Part shown: positions 54,777 through 64,000 of the stretch, piece by piece | Position numbering within the stretch: the stretch's first letter is position 1 | How the letters are laid out: each line of letters begins with the position of its first letter | Made by a program: the position numbers and the translations under genes | Notes under the pieces: generated by a model | The model's database searches: none | The model's input: the letters and a program-made list of their open reading frames with translations, nothing else | Told to the model about the DNA's origin: nothing | Assembly (NCBI GenBank): GCA_940671915.1 | Contig: CALNVZ010003435.1 | Span: 2,768,432 to 2,832,431 of the forward strand | Length of the DNA: 64,000 nt | Direction of reading: 5' to 3' | Origin: Paracentrotus lividus | Taxonomy: Eukaryota > Echinodermata > Echinoidea > Camarodonta > Echinidae

Positions 54777-56507
54777 CAATGGCCGTATGCATAAAAAGTA
54801 GCAATTGCTTGCAAGCAATTGCTTCAAGCACAAGCAATTGCTTTTCAAGCAAAAGATCAAGCTCAAGCAATTGCTTAAATCCGTATGCATAACATTTTGC
54901 TAGTGCTCAAACCTTGGGCCGTATGCATAAAAAGTAGCAATTGCTTGCGCTAGCCTTTTACTTGAATCCGTATGCATAAACATAAGCAATTGCTTGCAAG
55001 CAAATACTTTTGCTAGCAAGCACAAGCAATTGCTTGATGTCCGCAAGCAATTGCTTAAAGATCAAGCAATTGCTTAAAAACGTATGCATAAAACGAACCT
55101 TTTGCTTGTTCTTATAAGCAATTGCTTACGTTTTTTTCAAGCTCCGTCATAGCAGCTTGAGCTCTTGCCTAATCGGGACGTTCGCGGTTAAGCATCATGT
55201 TTATGCTCGTTAGAGAAAAACCAAAGTTGTACAGGAGTAGAATAAATCGAGAAGAAATTGAAGATGCTAGTACTAGATGCTCCTATGTTAAAGTGCAGTC
55301 ACACCGGCCAGACCGACCTCAAACCTACTAACAAACAAACTGTTAGAAAGTCAAACTATCCCCTCAATTAAATCATCCCTTTGTTATATGTAGGAGAGGG
55401 AAGGAATGAATGCATTTTGAGTTGGGCTTCACCGCACTCCACATAGTTAATCCAGGTGCAACATTCTTCTGTTGAAATTTTCAATTAATTGTAGTTGGTT
55501 TGAGGTCGGTCTGGCCGGTCTGACTGCACTAAAACATAGGAACATCTAGTAGGGGAGACCGGGGTAAGTTGAGCCACGGGGTAAGTTGAGCCACCCCCCA
55601 TAAATCAATTATGCTGGAGCCAGATTTTGAAATAGTGCTATCTATTGATTATCATTTGTATTACCTCTCACCCCACCATTTTGTTTTGAAGCTAGAAGCA
55701 CATGCCAATTTGTTAGAGAGAAAAGAGTGATTTTCAGCTATAAAAGTGAAATCGTGTGAACAATGTAACGTGCCATTTTATCCTTCATGCATGATACCTA
55801 TATTGGAAATACTAGATTAAAATTTGTAGTTCATATATTGATCTTTAATCTCATCATAGCTGTTTCTCAATTGATTGAGCAGATTTGTAAATTTATGTAG
55901 GCCTATTGTTATCAGTCAGTCTGGGGTAAGTTGAGCCAGACCGAACGGGGTAAGTTGAGCCATGGTTTGCAACAAGAAATAATATACAGAAATCTACAAT
56001 AATAATAAAACAATGATTTAATACTATACTAATGGTAATTTGGGGAATATAGTTGATATGTAATTGATTTTTGTTGTTGTGAGACAGGTAATATCTATGA
56101 TGAGTTCTGAATTCAGTTTACAATCTCGACATCATATTTTCTACAAATTGTATGCAAATGAGATACTAGTACTGGGTCCGATGGGATCAACTTACCCCAG
56201 ATGGTGGCTCAACTTACCCCGCCTATGGGGTAAGTTGAGCCATTTGACATCTCCTTTTCAAAAGGTCATGAAAATCTTTTTTGAGGGGATTGAAAGTGGG
56301 AAATAGGTTCAAAATATTGTCCAATAACCAAACTAACATGCACGATACTCATTTTTTTAGAAATAATCATTCATTTCAGTCTCAGCATGCGAAAACCAAA
56401 ATTTGGCTCAACTTACCCCGCCTTCCCCTACTAGCATCTTCAATTGCTCCCGAGACCTATCGGAAACATGTATCGGGTGTTTTTTTTTTCATTTTGTTCT
56501 GAAATAT
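54777..56507. repeat. AAGCAATTGCTT palindrome repeat, copy 1 (interrupted)
   Basis: Starts GGCCGTATGCATAAAAAGTA and contains many copies of AAGCAATTGCTT, GCAAGCAATTGCTT, CAAGCAAAAG and TATGCATA. After 55140 comes unique sequence, then a hairpin (CTAGTACTAGATG...CCGGCCAGACCGACCTC and its inverse). It is interrupted by element 5 at 55552-56428 and continues at 56431 with CTAGCATCTTCAATTGCTCC until the insertion at 56508. The sister copy at 60866 lacks both insertions. Confidence 0.8.
55552..56428. mobile_element. GGGGAGACC-family element 5, phrase GGGGTAAGTTGAGCCAC
   Basis: An 877-bp element. The filled site reads CATCTAGTA|GGGGAGACC...CTTCCCC|TACTAGCATC; the sister repeat at about 61485 reads CATCTAGTACTAGCATC. 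So the target duplication is exactly TA. The phrase recurs near the left end, near 55920-55960, at 56190-56240 in both orientations, and at the right end (GGCTCAACTTACCCCGCC). Confidence 0.92.
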
Positions 56508-56624
56508 GTCATCCTGGAATGTTATACTGCCATGTCAGGAAAGGCTACCCCACACGCATGACATTTGAATACACTACTAGTATGCGAAACCCGCCTTTGT
56601 TCTACCATGAATGATGTTCGCACC

Positions 56625-56862
56625 GGCGTGACGTCGCTATTGTTGAGATCGTAAGCAATTGCTTGCTGAAGGCAAGCAAAAGGTTTGAGCACAAGCAAAA
56701 TGTTATGCATACGGATTTAAGCAATTGCTTGAGCTTGATCTTTTGCTTGACAAGCAATTGCTTGTGCTTGAAGCAATTGCTTGCAAGCAATTGCTACTTT
56801 TTATGCATACGGCCCATTTTGCTTGCCTCCAGCAAGCAATTGCTTACGATCTCAACAATAGC
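56625..56862. repeat. inner AAGCAATTGCTT foldback
   Basis: The arms GGCGTGACGTCGCTATTGTT...GCAATTGCTTGCT and the inverse ending AACAATAGCGACGTCACGCC enclose a reverse-complement copy of the sequence at 54777-54909 (AAGCAATTGCTTGCAAGCAA, TATGCATACGGCC). Confidence 0.8.
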
Positions 56863-57467
56863 GACGTCACGCCGCATAGTGGGCCAGTCGTCAGTAAAAG
56901 TGCGCCAAAACTATGATTTGGGGATCAAAACAAATTCGTTTTTTCTGATGTTCTGCGTAAATGAAACAACCTCTTGAACATCTCCATGTAATATTTCATC
57001 TTGAAAATGTTTTTTAGTTGGTTATTTTTCTTCGAAAGTACCGGGAATTGTCTATTTTGGGAGAAATCTAGTGTAAATGACGCTTTTTATTTTTTTTTAA
57101 GATTGTAGCTACAAAATATGTTCAATCCACTTCAAAATTTATTTTCATGTTTAGAAATACATATTCTAGCTTACCATAAAATTTAAAAGCAAATTCTTGC
57201 TCCGTTCAGAAGTAATTTTAGAAGTAACCGATAAATTATGGCAGAAAATTATATAATTTTTTTCATGTGGAGATATGTTAATTATTGCCGTCGATTGCCG
57301 CGCGGAAAATGCTACGAATGGCTTTGTTATAGTTTAAGCTTTACAGAGATACCAAATTTGGCTGCCCGTTTTTGCCCGTTTTGAATTAGAACCAATTTTC
57401 CGTCCGCCCGTTTGCTAAATTTATTGCCAAAAACTGCCAAGTTTGTGAGAAGCAGCCGCGCCGCTGC

Positions 57468-58960
57468 GCAGTGGGCCACGTGCAATCAAAACTGCGCCAA
57501 AAGAGGCATTTGGTTTAAAATCAATTTTAATTTTTCTTATTTTTCAAGCAAAGATTTAAAACTCTAGATCATATAGGTGCAATATTTTTTCTTAAAAATA
57601 ATTTTGAGTGGGTCAGTTCGCTTCAAAAGGATCCCAATTTTCAGTTTAAGGGTATATTAAGTGTAAATTACAAATTCAATAATGTTTTCACTGAAAGGAT
57701 TCTGTGATTTACTTCAAATTGCACTCGCCAGTCTCAGAATAGATACTGTAACTAACTGTAGAGTTTAAAGGCAAACCCTAATTAAATTCTGAGGTTATTT
57801 TTGAAGAAACGAGAGGGGGGGGGGGGAATAGGGAAAAAACGAACTTTTCTTTCATACGCTTAAATGGTCACTATTGCTGCCTATTTCTGCGCTAAAAATA
57901 CCCTGAGCCCCTCCGTTTGCATAATATATAGTACTTTACAGTGATACCAAATTGGGCTGCCACCTTTGGCCACTTTTTGAGTTAGAGCCGAATTTTCACC
58001 AGTATGTTTGCCTCCTTTATCGCCAAAACTTTGCTATCACAGCGTATTATGTCTACAAAAATTTTAATGTAGGTGTAAATACTCGATTCGAAAACCCAAC
58101 ATTGCAAAACAACAAAAACGTAGGAGTAAAACGATTTTGGGAAAATATTGGCATGGGCATGAGGTGCTTATATGTGGAAGTGGGGGGGGGGGTGGACCTT
58201 TCTACTGTTCAACCACTTCTATATGATATTCACCAGGCTACGCTTAATTTTGGAGAATGATATTGCAAATATACCGCTTTAATTACTACTTACTACTTTA
58301 ATTTCCATCATTATCAAGTAGGAAAAAAAAACCTATTGTACTACGATTTCCATTTGCCTATGTATGTGTTAAATAGCCGTACTGGTCCAATAAAAAACAA
58401 ATTTTTCATGACCTCAATGAAACTAACGAAACGGTGTAATTTGGTCCTTATTAAGTTATACTAAATTAAAATGAACCTGTCAGGTATAATGCATCCATGC
58501 CTCGTCCAATGAGAAAACAGTTTTTCAATGACGTCAAATCATTTAACAATGCTCCAGTTGTACCCCAGTGGTCTATAGAAGCCCCTTTCATGTCTTATTT
58601 ATAAAAGTTAATCACGAAAAGAACGTTTTGAGGAGAAATATTCCTTAAACAATCAGAAAACGGCATTTAAATGACGTCATAGAAATTTGAAAATACTCTC
58701 ATTGTGTTTCTTATGTATCGAAACCACATATTATTCACACTCATCAAAGCAAAATGAAAATTTTCATGCGTTACCATTAATATTTTTCCTTGACCAATCA
58801 GAAAACAGTACTTAGATGACGTCACACGAATTTGAAAATGTTCTTATCGAATTCTACGAGTCTGAAAACCCCAGACCGACCCCTCATATGAAGTTATTAT
58901 GTGGTCTTCAAAGACAAATACGTTTTGGCGCAGTTTGAGGTGATTCTGGCCCACTGTGCG
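57468..58960. mobile_element. possible nested element with GCGCAGTGGGCCA ends
   Basis: GCGCAGTGGGCCACGTGCAA...CTGCGCCAAA on the left and TTTGGCGCAGTTTGAGG...GGCCCACTGTGCGCC on the right are imperfect inverted repeats. A related GCATAGTGGGCCAG...GCGCCAAAAC occurs at 56874. Inside are repeated CAATCAGAAAACAGT...TGACGTCA words at 58490-58830. Confidence 0.5.
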
Positions 58961-59089
58961 CCGGTGCGAACATCATTCATGGGAGAACAAAGGCGGGTTT
59001 CGCATACTAGTAGTGTATTCAAATGTCATGCGTGTGGGGTAGCCTTTCCTGACATGGCAGTATAACATTCCAGGATGACATATGTGATA

Positions 59090-60860
59090 CGTCTTGTCGA
59101 AATGAGAGAGAAGTCGCAGATCAAAGATCCGAGTAAATCGACAAACTAATAAAAAACTCAAAATTTTGAGGAAATTTATTTTCATTATTTTCTGGTTCTA
59201 CCATGCTTCATCTTTGCTCTGTAAAAAAAATGAGTGAAAATGATAACGGGAAAGTGGTAAAAAAGCAGTTTTTCGGCGAGTGTTTTTTTCGGTCATAATT
59301 TTTTTTTTTCCGGACATACAAGCGCACGTCCACGCTCATTACCCCTCTCCGTTTAGCTCCGCCCTTAGCAACGCATGGCTTTGTTTGTTGGACGTTCACG
59401 ATCATGTGTTGTGTGATTTATTGGCTTTTTGTTTCGTTTTTGTGAGCGAATAGCGAACTAAACTCTCTTTAGCTGCACTCAGCTGTGGAACCGCGCGCAG
59501 CGCGAGCTAAAAATTTGTCCAATAGAGACCTGAAATATAAAATTTGTATAAAAAAATTGGTGGAACCCAATGATATCCTCAGTAAGATTATGGCAGGGGC
59601 TTAATGTTGTCTGAGTCCTCCACAAAAAAAAAAAAAAAAAAAAAACTAATCATACAATCTTGGGGTTCAATATTAGTCTGATCAAATAAGATTATTATTA
59701 TTGAGGCGATCGCTGATATCTGTACGGCATCAAAAATATGGGGGGGGGGCTCAACGATATCTGAAGCCCCCCCCCCAACCCCAAGCGCCCCCCCCCCGGT
59801 TCGAAGGCCCCATGTAACTTGTCTTAATGAATTTCAATGTATTATGGAAATAAATAAACTACATCAACTGATTTCTTAAGTAGTTAAGTATAAAAAATTA
59901 CTTGAATTTTCCAGAAAAACGTATATTTGTGTACCTTTTAAAAAAATGAGTAAATTCAACGACCACCTAAATTTTGAGTTAGTAAAGGATCTTAATGTGA
60001 AATATTTTAATTTTAATTGTTGTCTTGTTTTAACTCATAATTCTACATAAGAAATCACTGGAAATACATTACAAAGGAGCATATTATTTTTTACAGTGCG
60101 TGCCCCAAATCGAATCAACAAACAGATCGACAGAGAGAGGAAGACAGAGGAAAAAAAAATGACGAACATATCACTCTAAAGGAGAAAGTTGCCCTATATA
60201 ATCTACCCTGATATGAATTGGCCAATGGACTGATCCCATACGTGAAAATTTATTCAAAAATCACCGAAAAGGCATAAAACACCGTTTAAAAAAAAAACAG
60301 AAGATTCTTACACAAAAAAAACAAAACATTCTGTATATTTTATGTAACGGGAAATCTCAGCACTTTCAACAAACAGGTACTATAAAAAAAGAAAAAAGGG
60401 AAACAAAATTTATTACAGGAATTTTGTTAAATTTTTCATATCCCACATTACCAATTTTCTGTAATTTTACTGAAAAAAATGTGCAATAGGATTACAGGTG
60501 TTCTCGAAGCTCTGCTCCAGGAACTTTTGTTTGTTTGTTGTTTTTTTTTAGGAGAAATATCTAAAAGTGTAGCCCAAAATCGTTTGCTGTACAAATCATT
60601 GAGGAGTAACGAATGTTCAATCTTACTTACATATGTACATCGAGCGACGGAGTTTGAGGGCCACTTTTGCTGTTGGCTTAAATGTAGGGAGCGGCATTGG
60701 CGGTCGATCCTTCACCTTCCTCTCACTAGAGTTTGTCTCTCACCTCTTTTTGCGGGGGAGAGACTGTTCCTAATTAAAAGTAGAATAATGTGTACACACT
60801 TTAACGAATTCGGTCCAAAATTGGAACAGGGGTTGTTAATGTTACCCCTTTTCATGACAA
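59090..60860. other. intronic or intergenic DNA without supported exons
   Basis: Contains poly-A at 59622, G/C runs at 59740-59800 and AT-rich DNA. The open frame at 60479-60916 has no recognisable domain and an unusual composition; I do not call it. Confidence 0.4.
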
Positions 60861-60865
60861 GACGT

Positions 60866-61570
60866 TGGGCCGTATGCATAAAAAGTAGCAATGCTTGTGC
60901 TAGCCTTTTACTTTGAATCCGTATGCATAACATAAGCAATTGCTTGCAAGCAAATGCTTTTGCTAGCAAGCACAAGCAATTGCTTGATGTCCGCAAGCAA
61001 TTTCTTAAAGATCAAGCAATTGCTTAAAAACGTATGCATAAAAACGAACCTTTTGCTTGTTCTTATAAGCAATTGCTTACGTTTTTTCAACGTCATAGCA
61101 GCTTGAGTCTCTTGCTTAATCGGGACGTTCGCGGTTAAGCATCATGTTTATGCTCGTTAGAGAAAAACCAAAGTTGTACAGGAGTAGAAAAATCGAGAAG
61201 AAATTGAAGATGCTAGTACTAGATGCTCCTATGTGAAGTGCAGTCACACCGCGGCCAGACCGACCTCAAACCAACAAACAAACAAACTGTTAGAAAGTCA
61301 ACTATCCCCTCAATTAAATCATCCCTTTGTTATATGTAGGAGAGGGAAGGCATTTTGAGTTAGGCTTCACCGCACTCCACATAGTTTAATCCAGGTGCAA
61401 CATTCTTCTGTTGAAATTTTCATTTAATTGTAGTTGGTTTGAGGTCGTCTGGCCGGTCTGACTGCACTAAAACATAGGAACATCTAGTACTAGCATCTTC
61501 AATTGCTCCGAGACCTATCGGAAACATGTATCGGTGTTTTTTTTTCATTTTGTTCTGAAATATGTGATGC
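60866..61570. repeat. AAGCAATTGCTT palindrome repeat, copy 2 (uninterrupted reference)
   Basis: Parallels 54916-56510 base for base with short indels: GGGCCGTATGCATAAAAAGT, the AAGCAATTGCTT cluster, CGGGACGTTCGCGGTTAAGC, the hairpin with CGGCCAGACCGACCTC, the empty TA site at about 61489 and the empty ATAT site at about 61559. Confidence 0.85.
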
Positions 61571-61859
61571 GTCACGTCGAAAAGAGAGACTATTCGCAAT
61601 TTTTGAAATCCATTTTATTTGATATTATTGATCCCTGATTCATTGCCTTGAATTGATATATACCCGACTGTAAAGAGTAAATAGAAGTGGAGAGTATTAG
61701 CCTCTGAACGCGAGGAGAATTGTGCTCTTGGAAATCAAAATCAAGAGAAAAACGTCTGCGAAGTTTGACTTCCTTTGTACCCGCGCCAGAAAAAATAAGA
61801 ACACTCTGTCACCGCTGTACTCACCCGAAATGCCTAGCAACCACTTGTTACAAAGGTGA

Positions 61860-61988
61860 AACGATGACACATGAGGAGGCTGCATTCAGGTATACAGAGA
61901 ACAATACTCGTCCGTCACGCATGATCGAGGCAAGCGCAGCAAGCGGAAATAACGGCGATGTTCAATCTTCTCAAAAAAAAAAGAACTG
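61860..61988 (+). CDS. possible last exon of the PH-adaptor gene (weak)
   Basis: An open frame ends at TGA 61986-61988 with hydrophilic sequence THEEAAFRYTENNTRPSRMI and EASAASGNNGDVQSSQKKKN. A TGCATTCAG acceptor at about 61890 would instead give VYREQYSSVTHDRGKRSKRK and a stop in the phase needed by exon J. AATAAA-like words follow at 62021 and 62194. Both readings are speculative. Confidence 0.3.
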
Positions 61989-61989
61989 A

Positions 61990-62504
61990 ATTTGGTTAGT
62001 TGTTTTATATCTTCGTCAAATAAATGAAAACGTCATGCTCTTTCTAATTGTTTAAGAAAAAGTCCGCTCTTTAAGAAAAGTGTTTACCAATCCTGGCGCT
62101 AAATTAGATAGAAACAAATATTTTAAACCTTTTTTGGGGTTTATTCCGATGTTTGCGTGCGTTCTTGAATGTCAATCGCGTACTCTTACTCATAATAAAG
62201 CGATCATTTTGATCTGAACTCTGTTGGAAATTTTAAACATATAATGGTCTATAGACTAAATTATTCTTGTACAGGGGCTTATGCATTTTGTTTATATTCT
62301 TTGAATAAGTATTATTACCCCCCCCCCTACGTGAAAAACTGTGTTAGACAAAATAAGACAAATATTATTCAAGAAGAAATTTAATCTTTCGTGAAAGAAA
62401 ATAAAGGCCTAATAATTTGGATCTGAGAGCCTTCAATTTGCTTTGTCTGTTACCAAATTAACAAACGAAATTCAATATTCTTTACTCTCACTATCTCCCC
62501 TCTA

Positions 62505-62543
<39 letters not shown>

Positions 62544-63150
62544 TATCTGTTTCTCTCTTCCCATTCTCTTTCTTTCTTATGGCATTGCTATTTGGATCGG
62601 TAATTTGTTCCGATCGAGTTTGCCAAATTAAACTTAAATTGATACGCCAATTGATTTGGGTGTGAGGATTTGGATTGCCTATTTTTTTGGTCAAAAATGG
62701 GGCTTACTTAAAAGCCCGGGGGGGGGGGTCACTCACCACATTATGTGTTACTCAAGCGGGTCCCCGTGTCTCCGTCGACGCTTTACTTAAATAAGGGGGG
62801 TATTCATACTCCTTACTATCTTCCCCCTCTCTCTCTCTCTCTTCTCTGTCTCTTTGTTTCTCTCTTGCCCATTATCTTTCTTTATTATGGCATCGCTATT
62901 TGTATCGGTAGTTTGTTCCGATCGAGTTTGCAAAATTAAACTTAAATTGATAACGTCAATTGATTTGGGTGTGAGGATTTGTCTTTATTGATAATAATAT
63001 TCAAAATAGTAGCCAAAGGCTGAAAGACAAAATAAATTAAAAAGGGTATATAATATGAAAAATATGAAAAAACAAATAAAACAAATCTTAAAAACTACAC
63101 AACATTAAAGTTTAAAAAGTTTAATTTGTTGTAAATTCTTACGGAACTTT
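61990..63150. other. simple-repeat-rich DNA with a duplicated segment
   Basis: CT runs at 62505-62541 and 62828-62842. The segments around them (TTATGGCATTGCTATTTGGA...TTGTTCCGATCGAGTTTGC at 62577 and 62885) are duplicates about 307 bp apart, each ending in CAATTGATTTGGGTGTGAGG. Confidence 0.6.
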
Positions 63151-63154
63151 TTGT

Positions 63155-63520
63155 CGAAGTGAAGGGTGATATAGCGGAGACGTCTTCGCAACGGAATCGT
63201 TTCTTCGAGAAGGATAAAAAGTTTATTCCGTCTTTATTCCGTCGAGGAAAAGTCTCCGATTATCTCCACGACAATTTTCAAAATTTGTTTACAAAAATAG
63301 CCGGAGACGTCTTCGCAAAGGAATCGATTTCGCGACGGATAACGTTTATTCCGTCTTTATTCTGTCAGGAGAAGTCTCCGAGATGTTTTCAAAATCTGTT
63401 TCAAAGCAGTTTCAGAGAAATGTCTCAAAGTAGTATCCGCGATCATGAAACGTCTCGGAGACGTCTCCGCGACGTCTCAACAACTCGTCTCAAACTTGTT
63501 TCTAAGCCGTCTTAAAGTTG
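63155..63520. repeat. degenerate tandem repeat GGAGACGTCTTCGCAANGGAATC
   Basis: GGAGACGTCTTCGCAACGGA at 63176 and GGAGACGTCTTCGCAAAGGA at 63303, each followed by GTTTATTCCGTCTTTATTC and GTCTCCGA, give a period of about 127 bp. Shorter GTCTCxGxGACG words continue to 63480. The 118-codon open frame here follows from the repeat. Confidence 0.7.
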
Positions 63521-63524
63521 TTTC

Positions 63525-64000
63525 AAGTAGTTCCCAAAAAGTGAGATACCAGCCGCAGTTATAAACTAGATTGATTTGCCACTCCCCCCCCCCCCCCCTT
63601 AGCTCATTGGTTTCCACATAATGCAATATCAACCAATTTTAAAACCATATTTTTTTTCAATTTTAAATTAGCATCTCTAACGCTTCTTAAGAATTTAACC
63701 TAAATACTTGTATCAGAAGTATTATGATCACGTCACCTCTTTTGTGTGCTCTATGTTTCCCTGATGGAACCAAATTTGTTTATAGGGAGGTTTTAATTTC
63801 CCATCAGGACAACAGATATCGCGGCCCCTAAAATAAAATGCTGAAATTAACATTCATTTGGATCCAGATAGCTAAGTCAAGCAATAAGTAGCTTTTCCCC
63901 ACATACCCCCCCCCCCCACCCGATTGTTAGATTTGACATTCGTTTGCGTGCTCCGCATCCCGGATGAAACAGCTTTATTCACAGCAGGTTGTGTGCATCG
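63525..64000. other. end of window, no feature recognised
   Basis: C runs at 63586 and 63907 and otherwise unremarkable AT-rich DNA. Confidence 0.4.

Larger units (their letters stand above)
56508..59079. mobile_element. 2.57-kb foldback element with ATAT target duplication
   Basis: The ends GTCATCCTGGAATGTTATAC and GTATAACATTCCAGGATGAC are inverted, with arms of about 120 bp reaching GTTCGCACCGGCG. It is flanked by ATAT on both sides; the sister repeat at 61558 has one uninterrupted AATATGTGATGCG. It holds an inner AAGCAATTGCTT foldback (56625-56862) and inverted GCGCAGTGGGCCA words near 57468 and 58950. No transposase is seen. Confidence 0.8.

Noticed and set aside
54616..56977. Leu/Cys-rich small proteins repeated on both strands (SNCLCLKQLLASNC type)
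   Set aside because: They come from reading the AAGCAATTGCTT palindrome arrays, which are open in several frames on both strands.
60479..60916. 145-codon open frame
   Set aside because: No recognisable domain, no splice context linking it to neighbours, and it runs into the palindrome repeat at its end.

Overview
The window is animal nuclear DNA: AT-rich, intron-rich, crowded with transposon remnants and simple repeats, with two assembly gaps (25 N at 8819-8843 and exactly 1000 N at 30268-31267). Polycystin-1/receptor-for-egg-jelly (REJ) genes that combine a SUEL galactose-binding lectin, a C-type lectin and an REJ module are typical of echinoderms. I infer a sea urchin or relative; this rests on gene content and general sequence character, not on a search. 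Only two real gene loci and the tail of a third can be supported, and all are split into small exons on the plus strand. (1) 69-4025 holds the 3' part of a polycystin-1-like gene: one intact transmembrane exon, a tandemly doubled linker exon, a damaged last-transmembrane exon and a doubled C-terminal tail. Most of the polycystin core is missing, so this 3' end looks rearranged or pseudogenic. (2) 11677-29036 is the 5' half of a second polycystin-1-like gene. I assembled it from 17 exons whose splice phases all agree: signal peptide, SUEL lectin, C-type lectin, Thr/Pro stalk, REJ module, and the start of the GAIN/GPS-proximal region. It breaks off before the 1000-N gap. Two of its exons carry single-base frameshifts. 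The two loci lie in tandem on one strand, which suggests a local cluster. (3) Beyond the gap, possibly on a separate contig, 44859-54717 encodes a PH-domain adaptor with several tyrosine motifs, a poly-proline SH3-type site and two tandemly duplicated exons. A possible last exon lies near 61.9 kb. The rest is mobile DNA. It includes five elements of one TA-flanked family with GGGGAGACC ends and about 820-880 bp length; each carries its own short phrase repeated in both orientations. There are also Tc1/mariner-type, pogo-like and other foldback elements, a tRNA-derived SINE, LINE fragments on both strands, and arrays of the palindrome AAGCAATTGCTT. Paralogous empty sites inside the window date two nested insertions. 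The most unusual signals are: the family of same-ended elements that differ in an iterated phrase; decayed copies of an REJ exon with its donor site, arrayed in the next intron; an inverted, decayed copy of a C-type-lectin exon upstream of the gene; and a small inverted-repeat element carrying two opposed tRNA-like promoters.
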